Source of the DNA: Alloascoidea africana | Taxonomy: Eukaryota > Ascomycota > Alloascoideomycetes > Alloascoideales > Alloascoideaceae | Length of the DNA: 64,000 bases | Reading direction: 5' to 3' | NCBI GenBank assembly: GCA_030581615.1 | Contig: JAKTTT010000022.1 | Location: 248,001 to 312,000 of the forward strand | Shown: piece after piece, positions 40,675 through 51,924 of the stretch | Numbering within the stretch: the first letter of the stretch is position 1 | Layout of the letters: the number at the start of each line of letters is the position of its first letter | Made by a program: the position numbers and the translations under genes | The notes under the pieces: model-generated | Databases searched by the model: none | Seen by the model: the letters and a program-made list of their open reading frames with translations, nothing else | Told to the model about the DNA's origin: nothing

Positions 40675-42981
40675 TTATGATCGGTTCTTCTTTTGGTATT
40701 CCGCCATTAGTTCTCTCTGGAGCTGAGGAGGGGCAATTGCATAGTTCTTAAACTCCATAGTAAATTCACCTTTGCCTTGAGTTGAGGCTCTGAGCGAGCT
40801 GGCAAAACCAAACATAGAATTCAAAGAACACTCAGACTCAATTGTAAACTCGTCAGGCCCATTTTCTGTGCTATCGATAACGGCAAGCAACTTGTTCAAC
40901 AAACTAATGACATTACCTTGAAATTCAATAGGAGCAGTTACACTGACTTGCATTATTGGCTCCAGAATCACAGGGTTTGCCTCCATAAATGCTTTTCTGA
41001 AAGCATATTGTGTAGCTGTCTTGAATGCGAGATCGCTGGAGTCTACAGCATGGTACTGACCATCATTGATAACCATATGGACACCCAGGACCTTATGGCC
41101 AATGAGTGGACCCTTCTCAGAAGCTTCCTCGAAACCCTTGCCACAGGCAGGTAAAAACTTGTCAGGAATTTTACCACCAACAATCTGTGATTCGAAGCTA
41201 TTTTTGCCTTCTTGAGTCGAGAGAGAACCAACCACTCTGGCGTACTGACCAGCACCACCGGATTGTTTCTTGTGAATATAATCAAATTCGGTAGAGGAGG
41301 TAATAGACTCACGGTAGGCAACTCTTGGTTTTCCTGTAGTACACTCGACGTTGTACTCTCTTCTCATTCTTTCAATGTAGATTTCGAGATGAAGTTCACC
41401 CATACCTGAAATAATAGTCTCCTTGCTCTCTTTGTCAAAGCTGACTCTAAAAGTTGGGTCCTCTTTCTGAAATCTGTTAATGGCTTTTGAAAAATTGGTG
41501 GCGTCCTTTGTGTTTGGGGTAATAGACAGAGATATAACAGCATCGGGAACAAACATGGAGCTCATAGAGTATTTGACTTCGCCATCCGTGAAGGTATCTC
41601 CAGAGGCACAATCGATACCAAAGGTCGCGCAGATTTCGCCAGCTCCAACAACATCGGTGTCTTCCATTTCCTCTGAGTGCATTCTAACGAGTCGGGACAC
41701 TTTTGTTTTCTTACCAGTCTTGGCATTAATGATGTATCCACCTTTTTTCAAAGCACCCTGGTAAACTCTGATATATGTAAGCTGACCATATTTGCCTTCC
41801 TCCAACTTGAAAGCAAGGCCTACAAAGGGAGCTTTGTAAGCTGGGACAAGGTTGACAGGGGCTTCCTCATTCTTCACATCCAGACCTGTGTTGAGAATGT
41901 CAGAAGGGTTAGGAAGGTAATCGCAAACGGCATCTAAGACAGGCTGAATTCCAGTATTGGCCAAAGCTGAGCCCATCAACACGGGGGTGAATTTTCGCGC
42001 AATTGTGGCTCTTCTTATAGCGTTTTTAATCTGTTCTGGAGTGGGCTCTTTTTCATCTAACCAAACTTCGGCAATCTCATCGTCAACGTCAGCCAATGTT
42101 TCGATCAAAATACTTCTTTTCTCTTCAACCAGCTCTTTTAGGTCCTCAGGAACATCTTTCTTGACAATAGTCTCGCCTTGAGATCCTTCATTCAACAAAG
42201 CAACACGGTCAATAATGTTGACAACACCTTTCAAATCTCTTTCGGAGCCGATGGGGACCTGAATAGCAGCAGCGGGGATCTTCAGCTTAGAATTGAGTTG
42301 TGCTATAGCCTTCCAAGGGTCTGCACCCATTCTATCCATCTTGTTGATAAACGTAACACGGGGAACATTATACCTTCTCATTTGACGATCCACAGTAACG
42401 GTTTGCGATTGGACACCAGCAACAGCACAAACTACAAGAACAGCTCCATCCAAAACACGAAGGGCTCTCTCGACCTCGATTGTGAAGTCAATGTGACCAG
42501 GAGTATCAATAAGATTGAAGTTGTAACTCTCGTTGTCTTTATCCCAAGAACAGTAAGTAGCAGCAGATTGAATAGTAATACCCTTTTCTCTTTCGAGGTC
42601 CATAGAGTCCATCTTTGCACCAACGTTATCTCTTCCTCGAACCTCATGGATGGCCTTAATTCGGCCAGTGTAGAACAAGACTCGCTCGGTAAAAGTTGTT
42701 TTTCCAGAATCAATATGCGCCGAGATTCCAATATTTCTAATATTCCTCAACCTCGAAACATCAGAAGGATCAAGTTGGGAGCTAATCTCATCTATAGCCA
42801 CTTTTTCTTCCTCATAGGTAGATGGTGCAGCTCCTCGATGTGCAGTGGTTGAAAAGTTACGGGACCTCCACATAGCCAGAGTGGTTGGACCTCCAGCATG
42901 CTGCGGCCAGCCCTTAAAAAGCCCTCGAAAGGGACCTTCTAGACACTTTCCAAAAGGCCTAGAGATTGCAGTAACGCTCAT
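40675..42981 (-). CDS. MEF1: Mitochondrial elongation factor G1 (Mef1)
   Basis: Mef1 is the translocation GTPase of mitochondrial protein synthesis. The 768 residues begin with a presequence rich in Arg/Ser/Gly (about 45 residues). The GTPase domain follows: G1 [20 protein letters not shown]2 near [15 protein letters not shown]3 DTPGHIDF, G4 NKMDRMGAD. Downstream come EF-G domain II ([18 protein letters not shown]), domain III/IV ([30 protein letters not shown]) and domain V near the end ([23 protein letters not shown], where EF-G has EPIMKVEVxxP). It is full length with no intron. Position and motifs leave little doubt; Mef2 is less likely given the overall match to EF-G1. Confidence 0.95.
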   Translation of the reverse strand: MSVTAISRPFGKCLEGPFRGLFKGWPQHAGGPTTLAMWRSRNFSTTAHRGAAPSTYEEEKVAIDEISSQLDPSDVSRLRNIRNIGISAHIDSGKTTFTERVLFYTGRIKAIHEVRGRDNVGAKMDSMDLEREKGITIQSAATYCSWDKDNESYNFNLIDTPGHIDFTIEVERALRVLDGAVLVVCAVAGVQSQTVTVDRQMRRYNVPRVTFINKMDRMGADPWKAIAQLNSKLKIPAAAIQVPIGSERDLKGVVNIIDRVALLNEGSQGETIVKKDVPEDLKELVEEKRSILIETLADVDDEIAEVWLDEKEPTPEQIKNAIRRATIARKFTPVLMGSALANTGIQPVLDAVCDYLPNPSDILNTGLDVKNEEAPVNLVPAYKAPFVGLAFKLEEGKYGQLTYIRVYQGALKKGGYIINAKTGKKTKVSRLVRMHSEEMEDTDVVGAGEICATFGIDCASGDTFTDGEVKYSMSSMFVPDAVISLSITPNTKDATNFSKAINRFQKEDPTFRVSFDKESKETIISGMGELHLEIYIERMRREYNVECTTGKPRVAYRESITSSTEFDYIHKKQSGGAGQYARVVGSLSTQEGKNSFESQIVGGKIPDKFLPACGKGFEEASEKGPLIGHKVLGVHMVINDGQYHAVDSSDLAFKTATQYAFRKAFMEANPVILEPIMQVSVTAPIEFQGNVISLLNKLLAVIDSTENGPDEFTIESECSLNSMFGFASSLRASTQGKGEFTMEFKNYAIAPPQLQRELMAEYQKKNRS

Positions 42982-43714
42982 GATGCCCTTGCTGGCCTAT
43001 ACTAAACAGGAGAGTGTTAGAGTAGCCTGGTGAACAAATCAGATCCTTCAAGAAAAGAAAAACGGATAGGTAAAATCACGTGATGCAAACATGTTTTTGA
43101 CCAATCGAAGACCAGGAATCACAACCATTTTAATCGACTTTTTCACGAAGCGCTAAGCGAAAATACATTTTATTTATTAGTTAGATTAGAATCTGATATA
43201 TGAAGATAGTGAGCTTCTGTGCTTTCTGGCTTTGTTGTTTTGTGTTTGGTCACTCCTTTTGGTCCGCCTTCTTTTCCACTGGGACCAAATCTATGGCGCT
43301 AAGGGACTAGAAATGAGACACAAAAGCCTCAAAAGGGTCCTGACCTGGTTCAGAAGTGTGTAGTCACAATGGTTTTTGGATAAGAGGTTCTCCCGTAGCA
43401 AGTTAATTTGCTCATCGCTCCTGGAGTAGAAGCCAAGCCCGAAATTTGCTCATCTTCTAAATCCTCCTATATAAGGAATCCAATTCCTTCCTATTTACCG
43501 TTTTTTCCCCTTTCTCCTTTACCAATTCTACAAGTGTGATGTTTCTCGCATACCAAAACTAAGCATTCGAAGTCTAGTTACATTATTATGGCAAACAAAC
43601 AAGAAACAAGTCATAGATATCAAACCAAAAAAACTAATATTGAACGATTACGAAAGAGATAAAAGCGTACATTTTTTCTGTCGCTTTTGCACAGCGATTT
43701 AAAATCTATCGAAA
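42982..43714. other. MEF1 promoter and FET3 3' spacer
   Basis: 733 bases of AT-rich spacer that contain the MEF1 promoter and the FET3 terminator. No further gene is seen. Confidence 0.5.
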
Positions 43715-45619
43715 TTAATGCTGCCGGGCAGGACCATCTCCAAAGTTATCATTAGCACCGGCGGCACCGTTATTCTCGGCAGAATCCAAAACACCTTCAT
43801 TATAATCGACATTATACTCGTTCAAAATTTCTTGCTCGAAAGCTTTTTCATCAACCTCTGCAAGGCCGTAAAATGCAATTGCGGCAATACCCAAGAGACC
43901 AGAAATGATAGAAAATACCAATGCAACGATGCCACGGGCAGTAAAGCCACCAGGGATTTTTCCTGGTTGAACATTTTCGCCACTCAAATCTTTGTAGTCC
44001 GAGAAAATGCCTGCTGCATTTCCCTTCGTTGAAATGCCGACAGCATCGCACACCTCTAAGAAATTGTCTGTCAAGGTTTCCTGCTCCTGTAGCTCCAGAG
44101 GTGCTTCCATTAAAACAAGAGCAAGTCCCTGCTCCAAATGCCATTCAAGATGGCAATGGAAGAACCAGGCACCGGGATTATCAGCCTTGAATCTGATGAC
44201 AAAGTAGCCCTGTGGTCTAACATAGAGAACATCACGCTTCATTGGGATTTGTGGCCACTCTTCGTGGTCACTCTCGTTGTAAGAGATTGGACTCTGATCA
44301 TCTGGAACAGCGGGTGATCGTTCAAGAACCTGGAAAACATGTCCGTGTAAATGGAAAGGATGTGTTCCTGTATCCAAATTGTTAAGGACAATATCCACAA
44401 CCTCGCCATGGTTGAGCACAAAAGTGTTTGTATTTGTTCCGTATACAATGGCATCGGCAGCGAGCTCACCAGCGGTCATTGCAGTTACGATCGTGGGGAC
44501 TTTCGGGGCAACATAGGTGATATTGTTAAAGAAAGCGTAGTTTATACCATCCTTCAAGTTATCCATAGCAACATCTACCGTGATTGTAACATCGGCATCA
44601 GGAAGAAGCTCTTGTTTGTCCAAAGGTACCAAATAGAAATCATCCAAAAACTCAATATTGGGTTCATCTTCATCATTGTCAATAACTGGTGGTTCAGGAA
44701 GCTCGGCATCGGAATTGTAGACAATCCAGTTACTGCCTGTAAATACCATATCACTGAATGTCTTGTCAAGCATAGTGGAATCGTAATGTGTGACAATATT
44801 GTAGTTCTTGGATGTATCATTCTTTGTGGTAAGAAGGAAAGTATATCTCTGGGCAACCGTGATATAGAGCTTATCCGTGGTGTTTTTCTCGACCCAGACA
44901 CCGTCAATCTCCACAACGGTCAACTCGTGATCTTCAATCCAGAAGTACTGTGACACAAAGGTACCAATGTTGACAAGGTGTACAAGGTAGGTTTTTCCAG
45001 GTTCCACGTTCCAACTGACATTTCTACTGTCGTTGAAAAGCAGGTTCTGGGGAATTGGTTCAGCTCCGGTTGGGTTGTACAAACTCAGGAAGTTTGGTCT
45101 GAGTTCGTCCATAACTTCGTGGTACCATTCACCCAAGGTCAATGTGGTCTCCTCGTCATATTCATCCTCATAAGGATTCTTTGGATCATGGATGATGAAT
45201 GGAGCTCTCATTCCATCTGGATACTGGCCACTGGTATGGGAGTGGTACCAGTAGCTGCCTGCCTGTTCCAGAGTGAAATTGTAAACGTAGGTAGAATTGG
45301 GAGGAACAGGACATTGAGTAACCATTTCAGGACCGTCCATCTGATTTGTTCCGTTCATGAACAAACCATGGAAATGAATAGACGTGTTTCTGTCGTTGAA
45401 ACCATTTGTGAGGTAGATGATTACTCTGTCTCCCTTGGTGGCTTCAAGGGCTGGCCAGGGCCATTCTCCGTTGCAAGAAATCACATCTCGCTCCTGGACA
45501 CCATCTGGATTTCTTCTGACCCAGCCGGTAGTCCAGTGGTACTCGAGCGTTTTAGAAAGCACACAGCTGAACAAGCTGAATAGTAGCACTAGTGGAAACG
45601 ATATAATGGGCACCCTCAT
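43715..45619 (-). CDS. FET3: Plasma-membrane multicopper ferroxidase (Fet3)
   Basis: Fet3 oxidises Fe(II) to Fe(III) at the cell surface and passes it to the Ftr1 permease. From ATG 45619 the protein has 634 residues. A cleavable signal peptide (IISFPLVLLFSLFSCVLS) is followed by three cupredoxin domains. All copper motifs are present: NTSIHFHGLF, YWYHSHTSGQYPDG, GTHPFHLHGHVFQV and WFFHCHLEWHLEQGL, the last with the T1 copper ligands. A C-terminal transmembrane helix (GIVALVFSIISGLLGIAAIAFYGL) anchors it, with a short acidic cytosolic tail. The frame extends 44 codons upstream but crosses the TATA box, so 45619 is chosen. It lies divergent to FTR1, 2.8 kb apart. Confidence 0.96.
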   Translation of the reverse strand: MRVPIISFPLVLLFSLFSCVLSKTLEYHWTTGWVRRNPDGVQERDVISCNGEWPWPALEATKGDRVIIYLTNGFNDRNTSIHFHGLFMNGTNQMDGPEMVTQCPVPPNSTYVYNFTLEQAGSYWYHSHTSGQYPDGMRAPFIIHDPKNPYEDEYDEETTLTLGEWYHEVMDELRPNFLSLYNPTGAEPIPQNLLFNDSRNVSWNVEPGKTYLVHLVNIGTFVSQYFWIEDHELTVVEIDGVWVEKNTTDKLYITVAQRYTFLLTTKNDTSKNYNIVTHYDSTMLDKTFSDMVFTGSNWIVYNSDAELPEPPVIDNDEDEPNIEFLDDFYLVPLDKQELLPDADVTITVDVAMDNLKDGINYAFFNNITYVAPKVPTIVTAMTAGELAADAIVYGTNTNTFVLNHGEVVDIVLNNLDTGTHPFHLHGHVFQVLERSPAVPDDQSPISYNESDHEEWPQIPMKRDVLYVRPQGYFVIRFKADNPGAWFFHCHLEWHLEQGLALVLMEAPLELQEQETLTDNFLEVCDAVGISTKGNAAGIFSDYKDLSGENVQPGKIPGGFTARGIVALVFSIISGLLGIAAIAFYGLAEVDEKAFEQEILNEYNVDYNEGVLDSAENNGAAGANDNFGDGPARQH

Positions 45620-45683
45620 TGTCTTCCTATAAACCAGTGTCAATCCTAAGATGAAAAAAACATCGAAGGTGGAAGCCCAGACC

Positions 45684-45691
45684 AATATATA
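45684..45691 (-). promoter_or_regulatory. TATA box of FET3
   Basis: TATATATT on the minus strand, about 65 bases upstream of the FET3 ATG. Confidence 0.6.
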
Positions 45692-46253
45692 AGTTTGACT
45701 CGTGCCGAAAGTTTCTTCTTTTTCTCTTTTTCTTGTGCCTCTCGTTCTCACTCTTGTTTCTGTGTCTCTTATTTGTTTTAATGTAGCCTAAACCCCAAGG
45801 TTTATGTTTATACGCATTATGCAGACCTACTGTTGCCCTCTCTTCTTTTGAGCCTCAAATTTTATCCATCATCTAGGAACCTCTATCGGAATATACCCTG
45901 GGTTTAAATTTCTTTTGCTTTTTTTTTTTTTTACCTTAAGTCGATGCTTAGTATGTATTTTTCAATAATCGAACTATTTGTGTAATTGAAGAGCTTTCAG
46001 TAGCTTCAACTAGCATCCTGAAGTTGTTGAAATGAAAGAAAGGGTCCAATACGGGTTGCTTTTCTGGCCGGTATGAAAGGACAAAAAAAAAGCAAAGTAA
46101 GCTTTGGCATCCTCAGAATGAAATTAAGAAGACAGTGTTAGACTTTGATTTTGGCTTCTGACTGTCCTGTGAACTGGCGTCAGCGAAAAAAACCCGAAAT
46201 GCAAGAACGGAGCTGATCCGGACAGCGATATCTGACCCGATCAGCAAAGAATC

Positions 46254-46274
46254 TTATCAGATAAAATCAGATAA
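46254..46274. promoter_or_regulatory. Paired GATA-factor sites (ATCWGATAA), iron-repressor type
   Basis: ATCAGATAA occurs at 46256-46264 and again at 46266-46274, one base apart. The first sits in a near-palindrome (TTATCAGATAA), so the opposite strand also reads ATCTGATAA. Tandem ATCWGATAA sites are the known targets of fungal iron-responsive GATA repressors. Their place between FET3 and FTR1 supports that role. Confidence 0.65.
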
Positions 46275-47433
46275 ACCCCGATCAATCATCAAGCTTCTCT
46301 TTTCTGATTTGCAGTTCTTCTACCACTTACGGTCATTTTCTTTTTTTTTTATTTGTGACAAATTTTTTTTTTCTACGCTGATTAGCTTGACCTCGTCTTT
46401 CAGATCAGATCTTTAAAACTACAATTGAAACCAAATCTTTCGATGCCAACTCTAACAAAACCAAAATGAACAATTTGATGCAACGAATAAGGGTAGCGAA
46501 AAAGTAACACATCTCCACCAAAGATCCTTACATTGTTATTATGCACATAGTATTCACATTAATTGGTGCTTTTACCACCGAATGAACGTTCAGGACCACT
46601 AAGGGAAAATTGTTTGTATGCACTTTAGAATTGGGCTAAAAAATCTTTGGTTTCCCCCTTTTAAAGTTCAGAACACAAGCCACACAAGGATCGTTGTCAA
46701 AAATTAAGCTTCAAACCAAGAGAAAAAAAGGCTCAAAAGAATGCACTTGGCGGCGGCGAAATAGCGAAGCTGGTTTCAAGAAACATGTCTAATTGCGGAG
46801 CTACTCATCCACTAAGACTAGGAACAGAGGGTCCGAAACAAAAAAAGAAAACCGTAAAATTTTGCCGGTAGCTATTCCTGAAAGGGTGTTTATTGGTCTT
46901 TTACAAAGTCCTCCCTTGACATCTTCGCCCTGATCCACTCAATCTGGTCTTGTTTGCGGATATCTTTTTTGCAGATGCATCCTCCAACCTAAACAACTTG
47001 CATTTTGAAAGAAAGCTTGAAGGATCTTGAAACAGGAAAGAATCCTACTTTTTTCTCTATTTTATATATAAATCTCAGCATTACAAGAGCTATTATCTTA
47101 TATAATCATCTTAGTCGATTAGTATATCTAGCCAGACCAAAATCTATTAATTACGAACAGTAAAAGTATTTGCATGGGAAAGAAAGGGTGAAGATCATCT
47201 CCGCCCCGTATCTGGAGAATTGGAAAATGGAGAGATCAATATTTATTAGAAGTTGTGTGCGTGTGTCATCACAGAATGCGAAGTTATGATATCCTGTCAT
47301 GGAACTTAGAATAATAGTTCATTACAGTCCTCCAGACATGTTTTTTGTTTTGTGACTTTCGTGGAAGCGAAAAGCACGCAAACGCATATACACACAAATC
47401 ATAGGAAAGTTTATGGAAATTTTTATCAATTCA

Positions 47434-47442
47434 ATCTGATAA
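47434..47442 (+). promoter_or_regulatory. GATA-factor site (ATCTGATAA)
   Basis: A further exact ATCWGATAA word in the same control region, about 1 kb upstream of FTR1. Confidence 0.5.
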
Positions 47443-48334
47443 CTTTAAGAGAAAGAAGAAGTACTTACATACACAAGCCAGCGTCCAGCAGGACTTGGCA
47501 CACTTCTTGCTGAACTAAGAATACCAGTTTTCTTAAAATTCGGGAAACAAGTAGGTGCTAAGAACTGCCAATAAAACATTACAGACAGCCAAGCTGCCTT
47601 ATTTTCTTCCGATGCTTATGCCATTGCCAAGTTTGGAAGCTGGTCAGCTAAGGCGAGTCGGAACTGTGTCCTCGACAGAGTGGCCGGTGACACAAGGAGC
47701 AGAAGAAGCAGGAGTAATGAGCGGACGAAAAGGAGAGGAAAAGCTCAAATGGGGTGACATTATTATGAAGAAGCACAGGGACGATGAAAGGGCTGTTTGG
47801 ACCTCGAAACAGAAGGCTTGATTCCAGCGGATCGGGATTTGCATTTTCTTGGCTCATCATCGCCCAATTCTTCAGCAACTTTTTCTCTTTTTCCCGCATT
47901 CTTTTCCCTTTTCAAGTGCCAGGTTAAGAGTAATTACGTATACAAACCCTCCTTCTCCCTTAGCGGACAGGAAAGAAGGAGATCTACACTAGTAGCAAAT
48001 AGTACAAAATCGCAAAGAGATAGGACCACCACGCGTGCCAAGAGCGCGGGAGCACCTCCCCAAGCTTGATTAGTGCCGCACAGATCTCTCAGCAGAGAAT
48101 TTAAATATTCATTATCTGATCCATCTTGATTTGATTTGTTTTCGTTCGTTTTTTTTACTTTTTTACTTTTTTTTTTTGCATTTTTGCTTTCCAGTTTCTT
48201 GGCGCGCCGGTCTGTTTTTCTCACGCAGGCCGAAGCAACAGGCAAGCATTTAGTGCCTTTTAATGTTCAAATGCCACTAAGTATAAGACCCTGACCTAGA
48301 TCGCAGACCCTGAGTGGAAAAAAGACCCTTCCCA

Positions 48335-48343
48335 TATATATAA
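48335..48343 (+). promoter_or_regulatory. TATA box of FTR1
   Basis: TATATATAA, 105 bases before the FTR1 ATG. Confidence 0.65.
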
Positions 48344-48439
48344 GACGACCATATATCAGGTCCCCCCTGGCCCCTTCTCGTCGGCACATTCTTATTGCTT
48401 TCTTTCCATTTTTTCCTTCCTCCCTCTTAAGCACTAATA

Positions 48440-49585
48440 ATGACCAACGTCTTTGCTGTGGAGGTGTTTTTCATCGTGTTTCGAGAAACCCTAGAGGCTG
48501 TTATCATCGTCTCAGTCCTCCTTGCGTTTCTCAAACAGGGTCTTGGAAAGGCAACCGATGACCCTGTCGTTTACAAAAAACTCAAGAATCAGGTCTGGAT
48601 AGGAGCCATCTTGGGCGTCTTTATCTGTTTGGTCATTGGCGCCGGCTTCATTGGCGCTTTCTACTCTCTAAATAAAGATATTTGGGGCAACTCGGAAAAC
48701 CTATGGGAAGGCGTGTTCTGTATGATTGCTACCGTCATCATTACTATCATGGGATTGGCAATGCTGAGAATTAATAAGATGAAGGAAAAGTGGAGGATCA
48801 AGTTGGCTAGAGCTCTGATTGCAAGCAAGGAAGGAGCAGGCCGCAAAAGGTTTTTCGATTTGAGCCACTACACTAAGAAATATGCCCTTTTCATTCTGCC
48901 GTTCATTACTACGCTTCGTGAGGGTCTGGAAGCTGTTGTTTTTGTTGGCGGTGTTGGTCTCACATATCCTGCCTCTGCTTTCCCCATTCCTGTCATTACT
49001 GGACTTATTGCTGGAATTGCCATTGGTGTCGCTCTCTACTATGGTGGTTCTACCACCTCTCTCAAGTTCTTCCTTATAGTCTCTACCTGTATTCTGTATC
49101 TGATTGCCGCTGGTCTTTTCTCCCGTGGTATCTGGTACTTTGAGGCAAACACCTTCAACAAGAAGAGCGGAGGAGACGCGGCTGAAAGTGGATCTGGCAA
49201 TGGTTCCTACAACATCAACGAGGTGGTTTGGCACGTAAACTGTTGCAATCCTCTGATTGACAACGGTTGGAACATTTTCAATGCTCTTTTCGGATGGCAA
49301 AACACTGCAACCTATGGCTCTGTCATCTCGTACAACGTCTATTGGATCTTTATTATTGTCACGGTCTACATCATGTACTACCAGGAGAAACATGGCCATC
49401 TTCCTTTCTTGAAGAAGAAGCTTAATACTCTGGCGCCATGGAAGAAAAGCAATCTCACCAAGGAGCAAGAGCAAGATTACATTAGGCGTGTTGAGCAAGG
49501 ACAGATCTACCAAGATGAAGGTGCTCAGAAAGATATTCCCCTCGAGACTACCTCGTCTTCTGAACATTCCAATGGCCGTAAATAA
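48440..49585 (+). CDS. FTR1: High-affinity iron permease (Ftr1)
   Basis: Ftr1 imports Fe(III) produced by Fet3 at the plasma membrane. The 381-residue protein has about seven membrane helices and both REXLE iron-translocation motifs: RETLE at residues 15-19 in helix 1 and REGLE near residue 157 in helix 4. Other family wording is LKQGLGKATDDPVVYKKLKNQVWIGA, TYPASAFPIPVITG, and WHVNCCNP followed by GWNIFNALFGWQN. The cytosolic C-terminal tail is charged (YIRRVEQGQIYQDEGAQKDIPLE). It is intact and intronless. Co-location with FET3 is common in fungi and lets one regulator control both. Confidence 0.96.
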   Translation: MTNVFAVEVFFIVFRETLEAVIIVSVLLAFLKQGLGKATDDPVVYKKLKNQVWIGAILGVFICLVIGAGFIGAFYSLNKDIWGNSENLWEGVFCMIATVIITIMGLAMLRINKMKEKWRIKLARALIASKEGAGRKRFFDLSHYTKKYALFILPFITTLREGLEAVVFVGGVGLTYPASAFPIPVITGLIAGIAIGVALYYGGSTTSLKFFLIVSTCILYLIAAGLFSRGIWYFEANTFNKKSGGDAAESGSGNGSYNINEVVWHVNCCNPLIDNGWNIFNALFGWQNTATYGSVISYNVYWIFIIVTVYIMYYQEKHGHLPFLKKKLNTLAPWKKSNLTKEQEQDYIRRVEQGQIYQDEGAQKDIPLETTSSSEHSNGRK

Positions 49586-49929
49586 GCTTTCCTTTTTTTT
49601 CATTCTTTGAAATAAAATTCTGTTGTTTTGTGTACTTGTTTATGCCGTTATGTTAACTAAGACAACCAAACTTTTGATTCTAGTTGGTAAAGTTGAGCTT
49701 CTATCGTAGCTTGCCGGTTAACTTAGGACCTCGAAGAATCCATGTTCTGAAAGCTTCTTTTCTGGTACAATTCTCTTCCACTACTATATTACATATACAC
49801 AGAATAATACTACAGCATGGGCTAGTTGGGCTTTGAGAGAGCGGTCTACACATAACAGAATCTCTTCATTTTGTGGTTGCTTATGTACTTGAAAACAAGC
49901 TAGGAATGAACAATTCTACATCAACTTTT
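49586..49929. other. Convergent spacer FTR1/SBA1
   Basis: A 344-base AT-rich spacer between two 3' ends; nothing else is seen. Confidence 0.5.
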
Positions 49930-50655
49930 TCAGTGAGAGTGAGTATGGCTGTGAGCCTGTGCTCCTTCATCCTTATGCTCTTCATCTTCGCTATCATCTG
50001 AAGAATCCTCATCATCATGAGGGAGAACATTGCTTCCCAGCTTATCCAATCCGTCGGCTCCACCCCCAAGTCCAGGGAATCCACCGGCTCCACCAGCACC
50101 GCCTAGCTGACTCAACGCTTCAAACTGTGACATGTCCAAACCGTTCATATCGGGTCCTGCACCAGAGCTGTTCTCCTCCTGCTCATCCTCATCCACCCAC
50201 TTGTCGAAATCGGTCTTAATGTAATGTAACCTGACCTTCTCTTTGGTTAAACGAGGCCAGTACTCTAGCTCGTGGTCCTTTTTGCGAAGCACAAATGCAA
50301 TGCCCCTACCAGTGATGTGGTACTTGGATTCATCAGGAACAATCTCCTTGTAAAAGTCAATTGACAGCTTAAACGTCTGGTCATGCTCGCCCTGGGTTTC
50401 CAGAGAAAGCCCACTAGGCGTAAGCTCAATCTTCGGGTTCACAGAGTCTGTGGCCATCACATTGAGAAATACAATGTTCTTCTCCGCGTCGGATTCGCTC
50501 GATCTCTGAGCCCAAAGCACTAGGAGGATATGCGTTAGTGGCAAAGCCCAAATCCTACCCCCCCAAATTCCTCACTGCCAGCCAGCGTCCGCCAGCCGGC
50601 GGCCGTCGGCCAGCGCCCAGCGGCTCGACTCACCTTCGGGAATGACTGTCACCAT
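49930..50655 (-). CDS. SBA1: Hsp90 co-chaperone Sba1/p23
   Basis: Sba1 (p23) binds the ATP-bound Hsp90 dimer and slows its ATPase. Exon 1 (50655-50634, 22 bases) encodes MVTVIPE; intron 50633-50520 has a GTGAGT donor and a CACTAAC branch; exon 2 is 50519-49930. The product has 203 residues. The CS domain starts VLWAQRSSESDAEKNIVFLNV and ends with the p23 signature YWPRLTKEKVRLHYIKTDFDKWVDEDEQEE. A glycine-rich stretch (GGAGGAGGFPGLGGG), an acidic block and a final HSHTHSH follow. Histidine at the very end is unusual for the family and could bind metal. It is divergent from the KH-domain gene by 200 bases. Confidence 0.93.
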
Positions 50656-50856
50656 GTTGCTGCTCTGCCGTCTCGGTGGTTTCTGCGGTCGGCCACCACG
50701 AGAGTTGTCTTCTTCTATAAAAACCCGTATTACCCGGCCCGTAGAAGGACCGAGAAGGATGTGTGGCGGTCCCAGAGTTACGCACATCTGTGCCTGGGTT
50801 TACACGTCCTCACATCCCAAGCGACTCTGCTTTTCACTTGTTTCTCGCCCCTGACC

Positions 50857-51924
50857 ATGTCTGACACTAACAACGCCCACGAGCAGTCCTTCAGCTCGTC
50901 CAATCCGACCTATTCACAGGATGATGAGCTGCTGGCATCTAGTTCCGCCTCATCCGCAGCCCCAGCCGCGAATGCAGGCCTCAATTCCGGCTCCAACACC
51001 TCCCATGCCTCTGACACTCTAGTCATCCGGGCACTCGTCTCCACGAAAGAGGCAGGCGTCATCATTGGCAAATCTGGAAAGACGGTTGCCGACATTAGAG
51101 AGCAGACAAAGGTGAAAGCTGGAGTTTCGAAGCCTGTTCCTGGCTGCCACGACAGGGTTCTCACCGTTTCAGGCCACTTTGAAGATGTTGCAAAAGCTGT
51201 GGGCCTTTGCGCCTTTGCCCTCATCGAGACTCCTCCGGCCTCACACCCAAAGACTCTGTCTCCTATTGCTCCCGAGGGCCAGACCACTATCAGACTTCTT
51301 GTTCCCAATAGTCAGATGGGCGGCATAATAGGACGTCAGGGTGCCAAGATCAAAGCGATCCAGGAGCATTGTAGCGTTCGAATGATTGCTTCGAAAGATT
51401 TTCTTCCTCAAAGCACCGAACGTGTTGTTGAGGTTCAAGGTGATCCAAACAGCATTTACGGTGCTGTGCTTGAGATTGGACAGTGTCTCTTGGACGATAC
51501 CCATGGAAACAACTCTAATACGATTCTCTACACTCCCCATGCTTCCCACCACCATCCCCATTCTAGCTCCTCTTTTAGATCTCCAAATCAAGGCGAAACA
51601 AACCGGGGAGCAACTCGAGAACTGGGCGAGAATGAAATAACAGAAGTAATATCTTTCCCCGGTGACATGGTAGGCTGTCTAATTGGTAAGCGAGGAAGCA
51701 AAATCCAAGAGATTAGGCGTCTCAGTGGGGCCAGAATCTCCATCGCCCAGGAGGATGAGGAGGAGACCGGTGAAAGGAATTTCACAATATCTGGTACCGC
51801 TACGGCGACAGAAAAGGCTCTGTCTTTGCTGTATGATCAACTAGAACAGGAGAAAATTAGAAGAACTGAGCAGGCTGCTGCTGTTGAGGTTCAGGAAGCG
51901 GAAGAGAGAGAACCTTCTCAATAG
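50857..51924 (+). CDS. Three-KH-domain RNA-binding protein (Pbp2/Hek2-like)
   Basis: A poly(C)-binding/hnRNP K-like protein with three KH domains, comparable to yeast Pbp2 and Hek2/Khd1 and S. pombe Rnc1. These bind mRNAs and telomeric or stress transcripts. From ATG 50857 it has 355 residues. GxxG loops are visible in each domain: IIGKSGKTVADIRE (about residue 69), IIGRQGAKIKAIQE (about 152) and LIGKRGSKIQEIRR (about 274). A serine/histidine-rich linker separates KH2 from KH3. The C-terminus is a glutamate-rich helix. The frame is open 32 codons further upstream, but that falls in the divergent promoter shared with SBA1. Pbp2 versus Hek2 cannot be decided by eye. Confidence 0.85.
   Translation: MSDTNNAHEQSFSSSNPTYSQDDELLASSSASSAAPAANAGLNSGSNTSHASDTLVIRALVSTKEAGVIIGKSGKTVADIREQTKVKAGVSKPVPGCHDRVLTVSGHFEDVAKAVGLCAFALIETPPASHPKTLSPIAPEGQTTIRLLVPNSQMGGIIGRQGAKIKAIQEHCSVRMIASKDFLPQSTERVVEVQGDPNSIYGAVLEIGQCLLDDTHGNNSNTILYTPHASHHHPHSSSSFRSPNQGETNRGATRELGENEITEVISFPGDMVGCLIGKRGSKIQEIRRLSGARISIAQEDEEETGERNFTISGTATATEKALSLLYDQLEQEKIRRTEQAAAVEVQEAEEREPSQ

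Larger units (their letters stand above)
45620..48439. promoter_or_regulatory. FET3-FTR1 shared intergenic control region
   Basis: 2.8 kb between the two divergent iron-uptake genes. It carries TATA boxes near both ends and several exact ATCWGATAA words, the site type bound by fungal GATA iron repressors (Fep1, Sfu1, SreA). I did not find the TGCACCC core used by Aft1 of Saccharomyces, though I read by eye. Short frames here (for example 47555-47821) look non-coding. Confidence 0.6.

Noticed and set aside
47555-48069. Overlapping short frames in the FET3-FTR1 spacer
   Set aside because: No domain or composition typical of protein; they overlap each other in different frames.
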